Source: an uncultured Bacteroides sp.
Lineage (GTDB): Bacteria > Bacteroidota > Bacteroidia > Bacteroidales > Bacteroidaceae
Assembly: GCA_934716785.1 (NCBI GenBank)
Contig: CAKUYM010000196.1
Location: 1-7,860 of the forward strand
Reading direction: 5' to 3'
DNA: 7,860 nt
The notes under the pieces are model-generated. The model had not been told where the DNA came from and ran no database searches. It saw nothing but the letters and a program-made list of their open reading frames with translations. Every line of letters begins with the position of its first letter. Positions within the stretch are counted from its first letter, which is position 1. Shown piece by piece: positions 1-6,160 of the stretch. Made by a program: the position numbers and the translations under genes.

Positions 1-992
1 GAGATGTGAGCGGGATGTATTATTCTACTCCTGTATTAAACGCATGGGAGAAGTCACAAGCGGTAACCCGCGAGTTGGATGGTTATAATTGCTGTGTGAC
101 GGGATTTGATATCCGTCCTTTCGGAGACAGTCGGGCAGATTATGACTTCAATGATGTGATGGTGAAAGTGACGGCAAGTCCGGAACTGGCGATAAAGCCC
201 GGTGAAGATATTCCGGTTGACGAGGAGGTGACTGTGGCTGAATCCATTTACGGTACATTGGGCTTTGAAGATAGATGGCCCCATCCGGGTGACTATGATT
301 TGAATGATTTTGTAGTGAATTATACCTACAGTGTGTATAAGAATACTGATAATCGGATAGCAGGCATTCGGATGAAATTGAAGCCTATAGCAAGTGGCTC
401 GGCTGATTTTGTGAAGATTGGTTTCGGAATAGAATTACCTTTGTCGCCGGAAAGTGTCGATGTTGTGAAAGTTGAGGGTGCCATATTGGAAACAGGACAT
501 TCAAAGGCGACTTTTTTGGTCTGGGAAGATGTCAGGCAGCCATTCGGCAATATGAAAGGTGCTATTAATGTGATGAAGGGATCAGAATATGTTGCGGGTG
601 AAGAAGTTGTCATTAATGTTCCGTTGAAAGTGCCGGTGGACAATGTCTCCATGATGAAGTTCAATCCGTTTATATTTATTGATAAACGTTCGCACGAAGT
701 GCATTTGCCGGATTTTGCTCCCACATCCAAAATGGATATGAGTCTGCTTGGAAGCGGAGAAGACTGTTCGAATACATCGGCAGGAGTTTATTACCGGATG
801 GAAGATATGTTCTGTTGGGTTTTGGACTTTCCCCGTCTTTCCGAGGATGAGGCTGCGTGGAGATACCCGAAAGAGGCATCGTCGGTGGTGAAAGCATATA
901 AAAATTATGGCAATTGGGTGATAAACAAAACTGATTTATCTTGGTTCGATTCTACAATTCCCGGTAATGTAGATGAGGATGAATTGTATTAA
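1..992 (+). CDS. LruC/DUF4842 domain-containing protein, 3' part
   Basis: The frame is open to the left edge of the window (an Asp codon precedes the GTG at 6), so this is the C-terminal part of a longer protein and its start is not visible. Counting from the GTG, two acidic loops are seen: DYDFND at residues 45-50 and GDYDLND at 95-101. The second follows GFEDRWPHP and is the hallmark of the LruC domain, common in exported Bacteroidetes proteins and named from a Leptospira lipoprotein. The Asp/Asn pattern resembles a calcium-binding loop, but that role is inference. About 200 residues after it are rich in predicted beta strands. Any signal peptide would lie upstream of the window. The protein is probably secreted or surface-attached; its function is unknown. 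No clear terminator follows the stop codon. Confidence 0.8.
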   Translation, partial: DVSGMYYSTPVLNAWEKSQAVTRELDGYNCCVTGFDIRPFGDSRADYDFNDVMVKVTASPELAIKPGEDIPVDEEVTVAESIYGTLGFEDRWPHPGDYDLNDFVVNYTYSVYKNTDNRIAGIRMKLKPIASGSADFVKIGFGIELPLSPESVDVVKVEGAILETGHSKATFLVWEDVRQPFGNMKGAINVMKGSEYVAGEEVVINVPLKVPVDNVSMMKFNPFIFIDKRSHEVHLPDFAPTSKMDMSLLGSGEDCSNTSAGVYYRMEDMFCWVLDFPRLSEDEAAWRYPKEASSVVKAYKNYGNWVINKTDLSWFDSTIPGNVDEDELY

Positions 993-1030
993 ACGAAATC
1001 GGCGGAGGCTTAAAATACCTATAAATAATG

Positions 1031-1062
1031 ATTGCTTTTTCATGAAATATTCCGTTCCTTTG
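1031..1062 (+). promoter_or_regulatory. Promoter of the hemerythrin-like gene
   Basis: ATTG at 1031-1034 and TTCCTTTG at 1055-1062 are separated by 20 bases. This matches the Bacteroidetes pattern TTTG-N19-21-TAnnTTTG with one mismatch in each box. Transcription would start near 1068, leaving a leader of about 20 bases before the ATG at 1087. Confidence 0.6.
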
Positions 1063-1086
1063 CACTATTAAATATAAATAGGTATA

Positions 1087-1791
1087 ATGGATAGTTTACA
1101 AAAATATAAGTCGACTGATAAGATGATTGATCTTATCAGCGACGATTATTCTTTATTGCAAGTGATGAGCCGCTTCGGACTCTCTCTGGGTTTCGGAGAC
1201 AAGACGGTAAAAGAGGTCTGTGAACAAAACGGAGTGGATTGCCAGACTTTCTTGATTGTGGCCAATTTCATTGCCGAAGGCTTTTCACGGCTGAACGGTG
1301 ATAAAGATAGCATTTCCATACCGGGACTGATAGACTATCTGAGACAGGCACATAGCTATTTCCTCGATTTCTCTCTGCCTGCCATCCGGCGCAAACTTAT
1401 TGAAGCCATCGACTGTTCGCAGGATGATGTCGCTTTCCTGATTCTGAAGTTTTTTGACGAATACACGCGTGAGGTACGCAAACATATGGATTATGAAGAG
1501 AAAACCGTATTCAAATATGTAGATGCGTTGATAGCGGGGAGTGCTCCGAAGAATTATCAAATCAGTACATTCTCCAAACATCACGATCAGGTAGGAGAGA
1601 AGTTGACGGAACTGAAAAATCTTATTATCAAATATTGTCCGGCCAAGGCCAATGAGAATCTTTTGAATGCTGCGCTTTTCGATATTTATGTTTGTGAGGC
1701 CGGTTTGGAATCTCATTGCAAGGTAGAAGATTATATTTTTGTTCCTGCTATTCTGGATTTGGAAAGGAGGATTAGGGAAAATGAAAAATAA
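1087..1791 (+). CDS. Hemerythrin-like di-iron protein (YtfE/RIC type)
   Basis: This 234-residue cytoplasmic protein is the length of YtfE/RIC/ScdA, the di-iron proteins linked to repair of iron-sulfur clusters after nitrosative or oxidative stress. The putative iron ligands are present and well spaced: H89, H133 with E137 (HMDYE), H165 or H166, and H210 with E214 (HCKVE). These spacings agree closely with my recollection of the E. coli YtfE ligands. Residues 24-60 look like the small N-terminal ScdA_N/DUF542 domain, but the usual Cys-Cys pair is replaced by Gly-Phe at 35-36. It is the first gene of a two-gene unit: the next gene begins inside its last codons. Its role as a di-iron protein is well supported; repair, sensing or oxygen/NO binding cannot be told apart from the sequence. 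Confidence 0.85.
   Translation: MDSLQKYKSTDKMIDLISDDYSLLQVMSRFGLSLGFGDKTVKEVCEQNGVDCQTFLIVANFIAEGFSRLNGDKDSISIPGLIDYLRQAHSYFLDFSLPAIRRKLIEAIDCSQDDVAFLILKFFDEYTREVRKHMDYEEKTVFKYVDALIAGSAPKNYQISTFSKHHDQVGEKLTELKNLIIKYCPAKANENLLNAALFDIYVCEAGLESHCKVEDYIFVPAILDLERRIRENEK
1765..1770 (+). promoter_or_regulatory. Shine-Dalgarno sequence of the LuxR-type gene
   Basis: AGGAGG lies 10 bases before the ATG at 1781, inside the end of the hemerythrin-like gene. It decides the start in favour of 1781 over the in-frame ATG at 1739, which lies deeper in the upstream gene and has no such sequence. A full-consensus site is uncommon in Bacteroides. Confidence 0.6.
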
Positions 1792-2286
1792 CGAAGCTGT
1801 TCGGATAGCGATTGCTGAGACTTCTGTGATTATTCGTGGCGGACTGACCGCTGTCTTGAAACGTCTTCCTAATGTGAAGATACAACCTATAGAATTGCTT
1901 TCTGTCGAAGCGTTGCACGACTGTGTTCGGACGCAATGTCCTGATATGTTGATTGTCAATCCGGCTTTCGGCGACTATTTTGATGTGGGTAAGTTTCGGG
2001 AGGAAGTAGCCGGCAAAAGAATACGTGTGATTGCTTTGGTTACTTCTTTTGTGGATGCTTCTTTGTTGAGCAGGTATGATGAGTCTGTTTCTATATTCGA
2101 TGATATGGAGACGCTTTCAAAGAAAATTGCCGGATTGCTGGATATGGTTTCTGAGGAAGAGGATACGGATAGCCAGGATGCGCTCAGCCAGCGGGAGAAG
2201 GAGATCGTGATTTGTGTGCTGCCGGTCTGACTATCTATGCTATTGTAAATAAGTTAGTTGCGCTGAGCGATGTGAAAGATTTGTAG
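1781..2286 (+). pseudogene. LuxR-type response regulator with most of its HTH deleted
   Basis: From the ATG at 1781 the frame gives 149 residues and stops at 2228-2230. Residues 1-120 form a receiver-like domain without a phosphoacceptor: N60 sits where Asp is expected, and AIAE replaces the Asp pair. Residues 135-146 are the start of a LuxR helix-turn-helix (LSQREKEIV), then the frame ends in LPV. The end of a LuxR domain resumes in another frame at 2218 (AAGLTIYAIVNKL and so on) and stops at 2284-2286. The middle, including the recognition helix and roughly 30-35 codons, is absent. The frame change means the lost length is not a multiple of three. The gene overlaps the hemerythrin-like gene by 11 bases. 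The intact form was probably its phosphorylation-independent regulatory partner. The truncated protein should not bind DNA. Confidence 0.8.
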
Positions 2287-2317
2287 CTTTTTCAAAATGT
2301 AATAAAATATAAAGCCG

Positions 2318-2348
2318 TTTGCGCACACTGAATTTATTCATACCTTTG
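2318..2348 (+). promoter_or_regulatory. Strong Bacteroides promoter of a candidate small RNA
   Basis: TTTG at 2318-2321 and TACCTTTG at 2341-2348 are 19 bases apart, a full match to the TTTG/TAnnTTTG consensus. The start of transcription should lie near 2353-2356, right at a 6-bp hairpin (GCAATT, loop GGGA, AATTGC, 2353-2368). Confidence 0.8.
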
Positions 2349-2353
2349 CAGTG

Positions 2354-2624
2354 CAATTGGGAAATTGCTATTAGTTTATAACGAATTAGTTTATAAGGAA
2401 AAAGAAAATATAGGTATTAGATTAGATAATAGTTTGGGCATTCAAGCCCCTTGTTCAATTCAATAGGAAAGTTTTTAATAGAGGTAAAAGGATAACAATA
2501 GGTAAAACGTTTTTAAGGTAAAAAGAAGATTGGTTTTCAGGAAAAGAGGTAACGAAAAGAAAAGCCTTTAAGGCTTTTCTGATGTGAGGCGAGTGATTCC
2601 GTGAAGGAATTGGCTCGTTTTTTT
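2354..2624 (+). ncRNA. Candidate small non-coding RNA
   Basis: About 270 bases lie between a consensus promoter and an intrinsic terminator. There is no ATG between the predicted start and about 2580 and no open frame, so a non-coding product is likely. Visible elements in order are: a 5' hairpin at 2353-2368; a 12-base direct repeat ATTAGTTTATAA at 2370-2381 and 2385-2396; a small GGGC/GCCC hairpin at 2436-2449; a purine-rich part with AGGTAA four times (2482, 2500, 2516, 2547); a perfect hairpin AGAAAAGCC/GGCTTTTCT at 2558-2580; and the terminator hairpin. The 5' and 3' ends do not form an obvious long closing stem, which argues against a 6S-type fold. I cannot assign it to a named family. 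It could also be a structured leader whose downstream gene has been lost. Confidence 0.6.
2590..2624 (+). terminator. Intrinsic terminator of the candidate small RNA
   Basis: CGAG (2590-2593) pairs with CTCG (2614-2617) and ATTCC (2596-2600) pairs with GGAAT (2606-2610) around a GTGAA loop. Seven T residues follow at 2618-2624. Confidence 0.8.
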
Positions 2625-2744
2625 ATTTGTTCGTTATTTATAAACTCATGTTGCTATGGGGGACTTTTTCTTCCATGCGGTTGTTTGGATTATGGCTCAT
2701 TTATTATTCTTGGGGATTTATTTGTCGGGTGAGCCTGTTTTTAT
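2625..2744. other. Stretch with no recognised gene
   Basis: No convincing gene was found here. A 62-codon plus-strand frame (2627-2815) is low in complexity, has no ribosome site, sits directly after a terminator and runs through another terminator hairpin, so it is most likely chance. Confidence 0.5.
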
Positions 2745-2780
2745 TTAAAACAAAATCCCGACGAAATCGCTTCGGCGGGA
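2745..2780 (-). terminator. Minus-strand intrinsic terminator
   Basis: TCCCG (2756-2760) pairs with CGGGA (2776-2780) and CGAA (2762-2765) with TTCG (2771-2774), with one mismatch and a 5-base loop. Read on the minus strand, the stem is followed by TTTTGTTTTAAATA, a T-rich tail. It could end the glycan operon, whose last stop codon is at 2937, or a short RNA starting near 2845. The plus-strand side has no immediate T run. Confidence 0.7.
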
Positions 2781-2850
2781 CTCTATTTCATTTTTACTTA
2801 AATGTGGCTACGTAATAAAATTATGACTAATTAATTCAATTCTGATACTG

Positions 2851-2882
2851 CAAAGATAGTGTGTCTCAGTGTGTATCACAAT
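2851..2882 (-). promoter_or_regulatory. Minus-strand promoter-like sequence
   Basis: On the minus strand ATTG (2882-2879) and TATCTTTG (2858-2851) are 20 bases apart, matching the Bacteroides consensus with one mismatch. It lies downstream of the acetyltransferase gene and points left, towards the terminator at 2780-2745. No gene with a start codon fits between, so it may drive an RNA of about 100 bases. Confidence 0.5.
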
Positions 2883-2925
2883 CACCTATATGAGGTATAT
2901 TGCGTAGCTATTCTCATTATTTATG

Positions 2926-2955
2926 GTTACTTCTCGTTACTTCCCGTTACTTCTC
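2926..2955. repeat. Three 10-base tandem repeats over a stop codon
   Basis: GTTACTTCTC, GTTACTTCCC and GTTACTTCTC follow one another. On the minus strand they encode the last residues and the TAA stop of the acetyltransferase, and extend past it. Losing one unit would change only the last few residues, because the next unit supplies a stop in the same relative place. Confidence 0.8.
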
Positions 2956-3593
2956 GACTCTTTTTCTACTTTTTCCCATGCTTTGGTTGCAAAATTATAT
3001 GTTTTGATGATGCGGGCAGGGCATCCTGCACAGATGGAATAGGGCGGGACGGAACGAGCGACCACGCTTCCGGCAGCAACAACACAATGCTTGCCTAAAG
3101 TTACTCCCGGAAGTATCACGGAATTGGCGCCTACCCATACATCGTCTTCGATAACGACCAGCTGTGTGCTGACTCCTTGTTCGTCAATCATCTTTTCCGC
3201 ATCCTGATAGTTGTGGTTGAGCCCTGTGACCGTTACATTTTGAGCAAGGTTGACATGATTGCCGATAGCAACGGGACCTATGATGGTGTTTCTAAGCCCG
3301 ACACGGGTGCAATCTCCGATTGTCAAGTCGCCGACTGCATTATTAAGGCAGGAGAAGTCTTCTACGACAGAGTATCTTCCTAAAGAGAATCGATTGAAAG
3401 GGGGAAGGTCTTTGCGTACACTCCGGTATATGACAGAGCCTTTACCGCGTTTCAGATAAAGAAAATCGAAAATCCGTATCCACCAATTGGGGCGGGTTTT
3501 GACGGGATGCATGATGAAACGATGGACAGCTTGCTTTAAGCCGGGGTTTTCCTTTATTCGTTGTTTAAGTGTCTTTTTCTCCATTTTCTCCAT
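2937..3593 (-). CDS. Left-handed beta-helix O-acetyltransferase
   Basis: A 218-residue protein of the hexapeptide-repeat acetyltransferase superfamily (WcaF, maltose acetyltransferase, NodL relatives), which transfer acetyl from acetyl-CoA to sugar hydroxyls. The basic N-terminal region (residues 1-60) is followed by hexapeptide coils (SVVEDF, AVGDLTIGD, TIIGPVAIG) and the catalytic loop LNHNYQD with H127. The classic C-terminal part is VWVGANSVILPGVTLG followed by GCPARIIK at 190-197, which forms the acyl-CoA site. I chose the ATG at 3593; the open frame extends to 3683, but those codons lie inside the upstream gene. An ATG three codons later (3584) is nearly as good. It overlaps the upstream glycosyltransferase-like gene by 40 bases, so the two are probably translationally coupled. 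The likely role is O-acetylation of the glycan made by the operon; the acceptor is unknown. Confidence 0.85.
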   Translation of the reverse strand: MEKMEKKTLKQRIKENPGLKQAVHRFIMHPVKTRPNWWIRIFDFLYLKRGKGSVIYRSVRKDLPPFNRFSLGRYSVVEDFSCLNNAVGDLTIGDCTRVGLRNTIIGPVAIGNHVNLAQNVTVTGLNHNYQDAEKMIDEQGVSTQLVVIEDDVWVGANSVILPGVTLGKHCVVAAGSVVARSVPPYSICAGCPARIIKTYNFATKAWEKVEKESRSNGK

Positions 3594-4489
3594 ATTGAAT
3601 GTTTTTTCTTCTTGTTGTCCTCTACCAGATAGTCGGGGATTGCCAGACTGTAGGCAATCAGTATTCCCAAAAGCATAATCCACCAGCCCAATGACGCGGT
3701 CCAGTCATATACTGTAATCAATGCGGTCCAAATACCTACAAAGATGCATAGCTTTAGCGGTGAGGGTATCAGTTGCTGTATAATTCGGTTAAAGAAGTTC
3801 CAATTGCCATCTAATAGGGATGGTATCAGATTAGGAATCATTTTTCCGATACGTTGCCGATAAGAGCAAGTGGGGATGGACTGGCAGTAGACAATCGTGT
3901 CCGGCAGATAATCTATATAAATATTTTGGCGTAGCAACTTGCGTTCAATATTGGTTTTGGAACTTTTCATGTTTTTTTGCAGCCACTCCAAATCGATAGC
4001 CATATTGGTGCCGAGCAAACCGGAAGACAAGCCGAAGTGGGTATTTCCGGCTCTGTGGAGGCTGTTCTTTATCTCATCGCACAGGATACGAAAACGGTTC
4101 GGGAACCCCTTGCGGTTTTCTACAATTGTATGTAATTGAATGGCTCGTACTCCGGCATCGTAAGCGTCATATATTTTCTCCATCAGTTGGGGAGACAGTT
4201 TGCAGGCCGCTTCGGACAAAATCAGTACCAAGTCATACCGTTCTTTATCTAAACCTATGATTCCCTGATATAAGTCGCTATAGGTGAAAAACTCGTAAGG
4301 ACTTTCTTTATAGGTGGCTGGGAGCGGACTGCCTTCGCGTATAAGAATCGCGCAATTATATTTTTTTTGACTTTTGGGATAGTCGATATGTTTGAAGTGT
4401 GAAGCAACGGCCAGTACAAAAAGGTATATAAATACTCCCCCCGTGAAGAAGAATACCAAATCATCTATGATGTAGATATAGTAGTCCAT
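3554..4489 (-). CDS. Membrane-anchored GT2-like protein without a DxD motif
   Basis: A 311-residue protein with one hydrophobic segment at 10-30, a soluble domain at about 40-220, two membrane segments at about 246-262 and 266-285, and a basic C-terminal tail (KKKK, RKWRKR). The order resembles processive family 2 glycosyltransferases. Local matches are NCAILIREG to the first strand, YDLVLILSEAA to the strand that normally ends in DxD, GLLGTNMAI to the acceptor-loop region, TNIERKL to the TED motif, and YRQRIGKM in the place of QxxRW. The DxD metal site is replaced by Ser-Glu-Ala (92-94). The protein may therefore be inactive as a transferase, or use a different mechanism. It starts 15 bases after the sugar transferase stop codon and overlaps the acetyltransferase. 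It sits in the inner membrane. Assignment to the superfamily is fairly sure; activity is not. Confidence 0.7.
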   Translation of the reverse strand: MDYYIYIIDDLVFFFTGGVFIYLFVLAVASHFKHIDYPKSQKKYNCAILIREGSPLPATYKESPYEFFTYSDLYQGIIGLDKERYDLVLILSEAACKLSPQLMEKIYDAYDAGVRAIQLHTIVENRKGFPNRFRILCDEIKNSLHRAGNTHFGLSSGLLGTNMAIDLEWLQKNMKSSKTNIERKLLRQNIYIDYLPDTIVYCQSIPTCSYRQRIGKMIPNLIPSLLDGNWNFFNRIIQQLIPSPLKLCIFVGIWTALITVYDWTASLGWWIMLLGILIAYSLAIPDYLVEDNKKKKHSIWRKWRKRHLNNE

Positions 4490-4504
4490 CGTCCGAAAGG
4501 GGGA

Positions 4505-5668
4505 TTATACGTTTTCTTTTTGGATAAATGCTGTAACAGTCTTCAGAATAATCTTTATATCCAACCAAAAAGAGAATGTCTTTGCATATGTAATGTCCAA
4601 CTGTTTACGTTCTTCGGCGGAAAGTTTTCCGGCTCCCCCTCTTTTTTCCACTTGCCACAGACCGGTCAGTCCTGCCGGTCCCATGAAACGGTCGATGTGC
4701 TCGTCGCTGGTCAGCAATTCGGCCTCATAGAGCGGGAGAGGACGGTTGCCCACTATCGACATATCTCCTTTTAATATATTGAAAAGCTGCGGCAGTTCAT
4801 CAATGCTGTATTTGCGGATAAAGCGCCCTACCTTTGTGATTCTCGGGTCATTTTGCAGTTTGACGAAAGCATTACTCTTCTCTTTGGACTTTTTCTGAAT
4901 ATAATCTTCCTCGCTGATTACAAAATCATCAGAAACCAAGAGCACTTCCTCTGTGTCGTCATTGTCGTTGAGATCCGCATCCGGCTCTTCTTCTCCCCAA
5001 ATATCTTCCTCTTCTTCTTCCTGATATTGGTTAAGAGCATTGAAATCTTTCAAATGCTTGTCAGCATCGGTGTACATAGAACGGAACTTGAGGAAGTCAA
5101 AAATCTGATAATTGCTCCCTACGCGTTTGGATTTATAGATAATCGGACCTTTACTCTCTATCCGGATGGCTAATGCAGTCAGTATAAGAAGAGGAGAGAG
5201 GCACAGTATCGCTATTCCGGAAAAGATTATGTCAAAAGCTCTTTTCCATAACGGTAGCTTGAATACGTTTATATTCTGCGTCTTGAGTTGAAGGGCTTTT
5301 ATTTTCTGTTCTTTCCTGCGTTTGAGGAAAGTAGACAAGTCGTTCAGAGCTTCTTGGGTAGTCTCGTGTTTGATTGTATTGTTGATACCGGCTTTGAGAT
5401 ATTCCGATGCCTCCTCTTTTGATAAAGTATCAATGACGAGTACCATATAAAGCCCCGGATACTTTTTGCGCATATAGCGTATATCAACAATGTCTTGAGA
5501 TAAATTTGCTTGTTCAAAAAACAGAACAGTATCATATTTCTCCCGTATCTTGTCCAATGCATTGATAGCCTTGTTACAATTTGATACTGCATAAAATACC
5601 CCTGTGCTTAGCTGGGAGAACCGATCGATTGTTTTACTATTCTTGCCTATGTAAACAAAATATTGCAT
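4505..5668 (-). CDS. Sugar transferase with N-terminal pseudo-receiver domain
   Basis: This 387-residue protein has two parts. Residues 136-387 are a polyprenyl-phosphate phosphoglycosyltransferase (bacterial sugar transferase family). These enzymes start glycan synthesis by moving a sugar phosphate from a nucleotide sugar to a membrane lipid phosphate. The signs are WKRAFDIIFSG, a hydrophobic re-entrant segment at 146-168 with SP at 158-159, LKFRSMYTDAD, the catalytic Asp-Glu pair in SIDELPQL (290-291), and KGDMSIVGNRP. Residues 1-120 resemble a CheY-like receiver, but Phe-Glu (51-52) stands where the phosphoacceptor Asp would be and the acidic pair is IG; K100 is kept. Between the two catalytic blocks lies a very acidic insert of about 50 residues (about 215-265) that family members usually lack. 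It follows the true receiver gene by 15 bases. The sugar is unknown. Confidence 0.85.
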   Translation of the reverse strand: MQYFVYIGKNSKTIDRFSQLSTGVFYAVSNCNKAINALDKIREKYDTVLFFEQANLSQDIVDIRYMRKKYPGLYMVLVIDTLSKEEASEYLKAGINNTIKHETTQEALNDLSTFLKRRKEQKIKALQLKTQNINVFKLPLWKRAFDIIFSGIAILCLSPLLILTALAIRIESKGPIIYKSKRVGSNYQIFDFLKFRSMYTDADKHLKDFNALNQYQEEEEEDIWGEEEPDADLNDNDDTEEVLLVSDDFVISEEDYIQKKSKEKSNAFVKLQNDPRITKVGRFIRKYSIDELPQLFNILKGDMSIVGNRPLPLYEAELLTSDEHIDRFMGPAGLTGLWQVEKRGGAGKLSAEERKQLDITYAKTFSFWLDIKIILKTVTAFIQKENV

Positions 5669-5683
5669 ATGGAAACTCCGGTA

Positions 5684-6049
5684 TTAGTCGATAATCTTTT
5701 TTATTCGGATTTTGAGTTCCAATGGATTGAACGGCTTCAATATATAGTCTTCAGCTCCCTCTTCCAATAATCTGATTCTTTCTGTCGTACTCTCTTCACT
5801 GGACAGTATGACAATCGGAATGGATTTGAATAATTCATTATTCTTCATGTATTTCAGAAAATCATCTCCAGTCATGTGGGGCATACGAATATCTGAAATA
5901 ATGAGATCGGGCATATTGCCTTCATTAAGCCATTCTATTGCTTTAATGGGATCTTCTAAGTAGGTAAAATCATAATCTTTTCCTAAATAGACACCAGCCA
6001 CTTTTCCAATAGTTGCTTTGTCGTCAACTAATAATATTTTCTTTTTCAT
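5684..6049 (-). CDS. Stand-alone CheY-like response regulator receiver
   Basis: At 121 residues this is a single receiver domain with no output domain. All phosphorylation residues are present: D9 and D10, phosphoacceptor D53 (ISDIRMP), S83 or S84 in the switch position, and K105 followed by Pro. It is the first gene of the operon and is followed 15 bases later by the sugar transferase with a receiver-like domain. With no DNA-binding domain, it probably acts through protein contact; the most attractive partner is the pseudo-receiver of the next gene (inference). No histidine kinase is in the window. No Shine-Dalgarno sequence is evident before the ATG. Confidence 0.9.
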   Translation of the reverse strand: MKKKILLVDDKATIGKVAGVYLGKDYDFTYLEDPIKAIEWLNEGNMPDLIISDIRMPHMTGDDFLKYMKNNELFKSIPIVILSSEESTTERIRLLEEGAEDYILKPFNPLELKIRIKKIID

Positions 6050-6104
6050 ATCGATTAATAATTTTCTTTCTATTTCTTTTCTATCGCTTGCTTTGCTAAT
6101 AAGT

Positions 6105-6116
6105 TTATAGCTATAA
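6105..6116. promoter_or_regulatory. Perfect 12-base palindrome in the operon leader
   Basis: TTATAGCTATAA is its own reverse complement and lies about 55 bases before the start codon of the receiver gene, downstream of the predicted transcription start. It could be an operator or a short RNA hairpin. At this AT content it might be chance. Confidence 0.3.
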
Positions 6117-6125
6117 GTTTGCTCC

Positions 6126-6160
6126 GTGTCATTGATTCATCGTGACACCGTGCAAATATA
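6126..6160 (-). promoter_or_regulatory. Promoter -7 box and 5' hairpin of the glycan operon
   Basis: On the minus strand TATATTTG (6160-6153) matches the TAnnTTTG box; no good TTTG box is found at the right distance. Directly after it GTGTCA (6148-6143) and TGACAC (6131-6126) form a perfect 6-bp stem with an 11-base loop, so the transcript would begin close to this hairpin. The leader to the ATG at 6049 is about 95 bases. Confidence 0.5.

Noticed and set aside
1739..1780. Earlier ATG for the LuxR-type gene
   Set aside because: The AGGAGG at 1765-1770 points to 1781, and the extra residues come from the coding sequence of the hemerythrin-like gene in another frame.
2354..2624. Identity as 6S RNA, tmRNA, RNase P RNA or a riboswitch
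   Set aside because: No long closing stem or known conserved motif of these families was recognised, and no gene follows that a riboswitch would control.
2627..2815. Plus-strand frame of 62 codons after the candidate small RNA
   Set aside because: No ribosome site, low-complexity hydrophobic product, directly behind a terminator and running through another terminator hairpin.
2859..3098. Plus-strand frame of 79 codons
   Set aside because: Most of it is antisense to the end of the acetyltransferase gene, and the rest overlaps a minus-strand promoter-like site.
3594..3683. Longer start for the acetyltransferase
   Set aside because: The extra 30 residues lie within the upstream gene and do not resemble the N-terminus of the family; the ATG at 3593 fits better.
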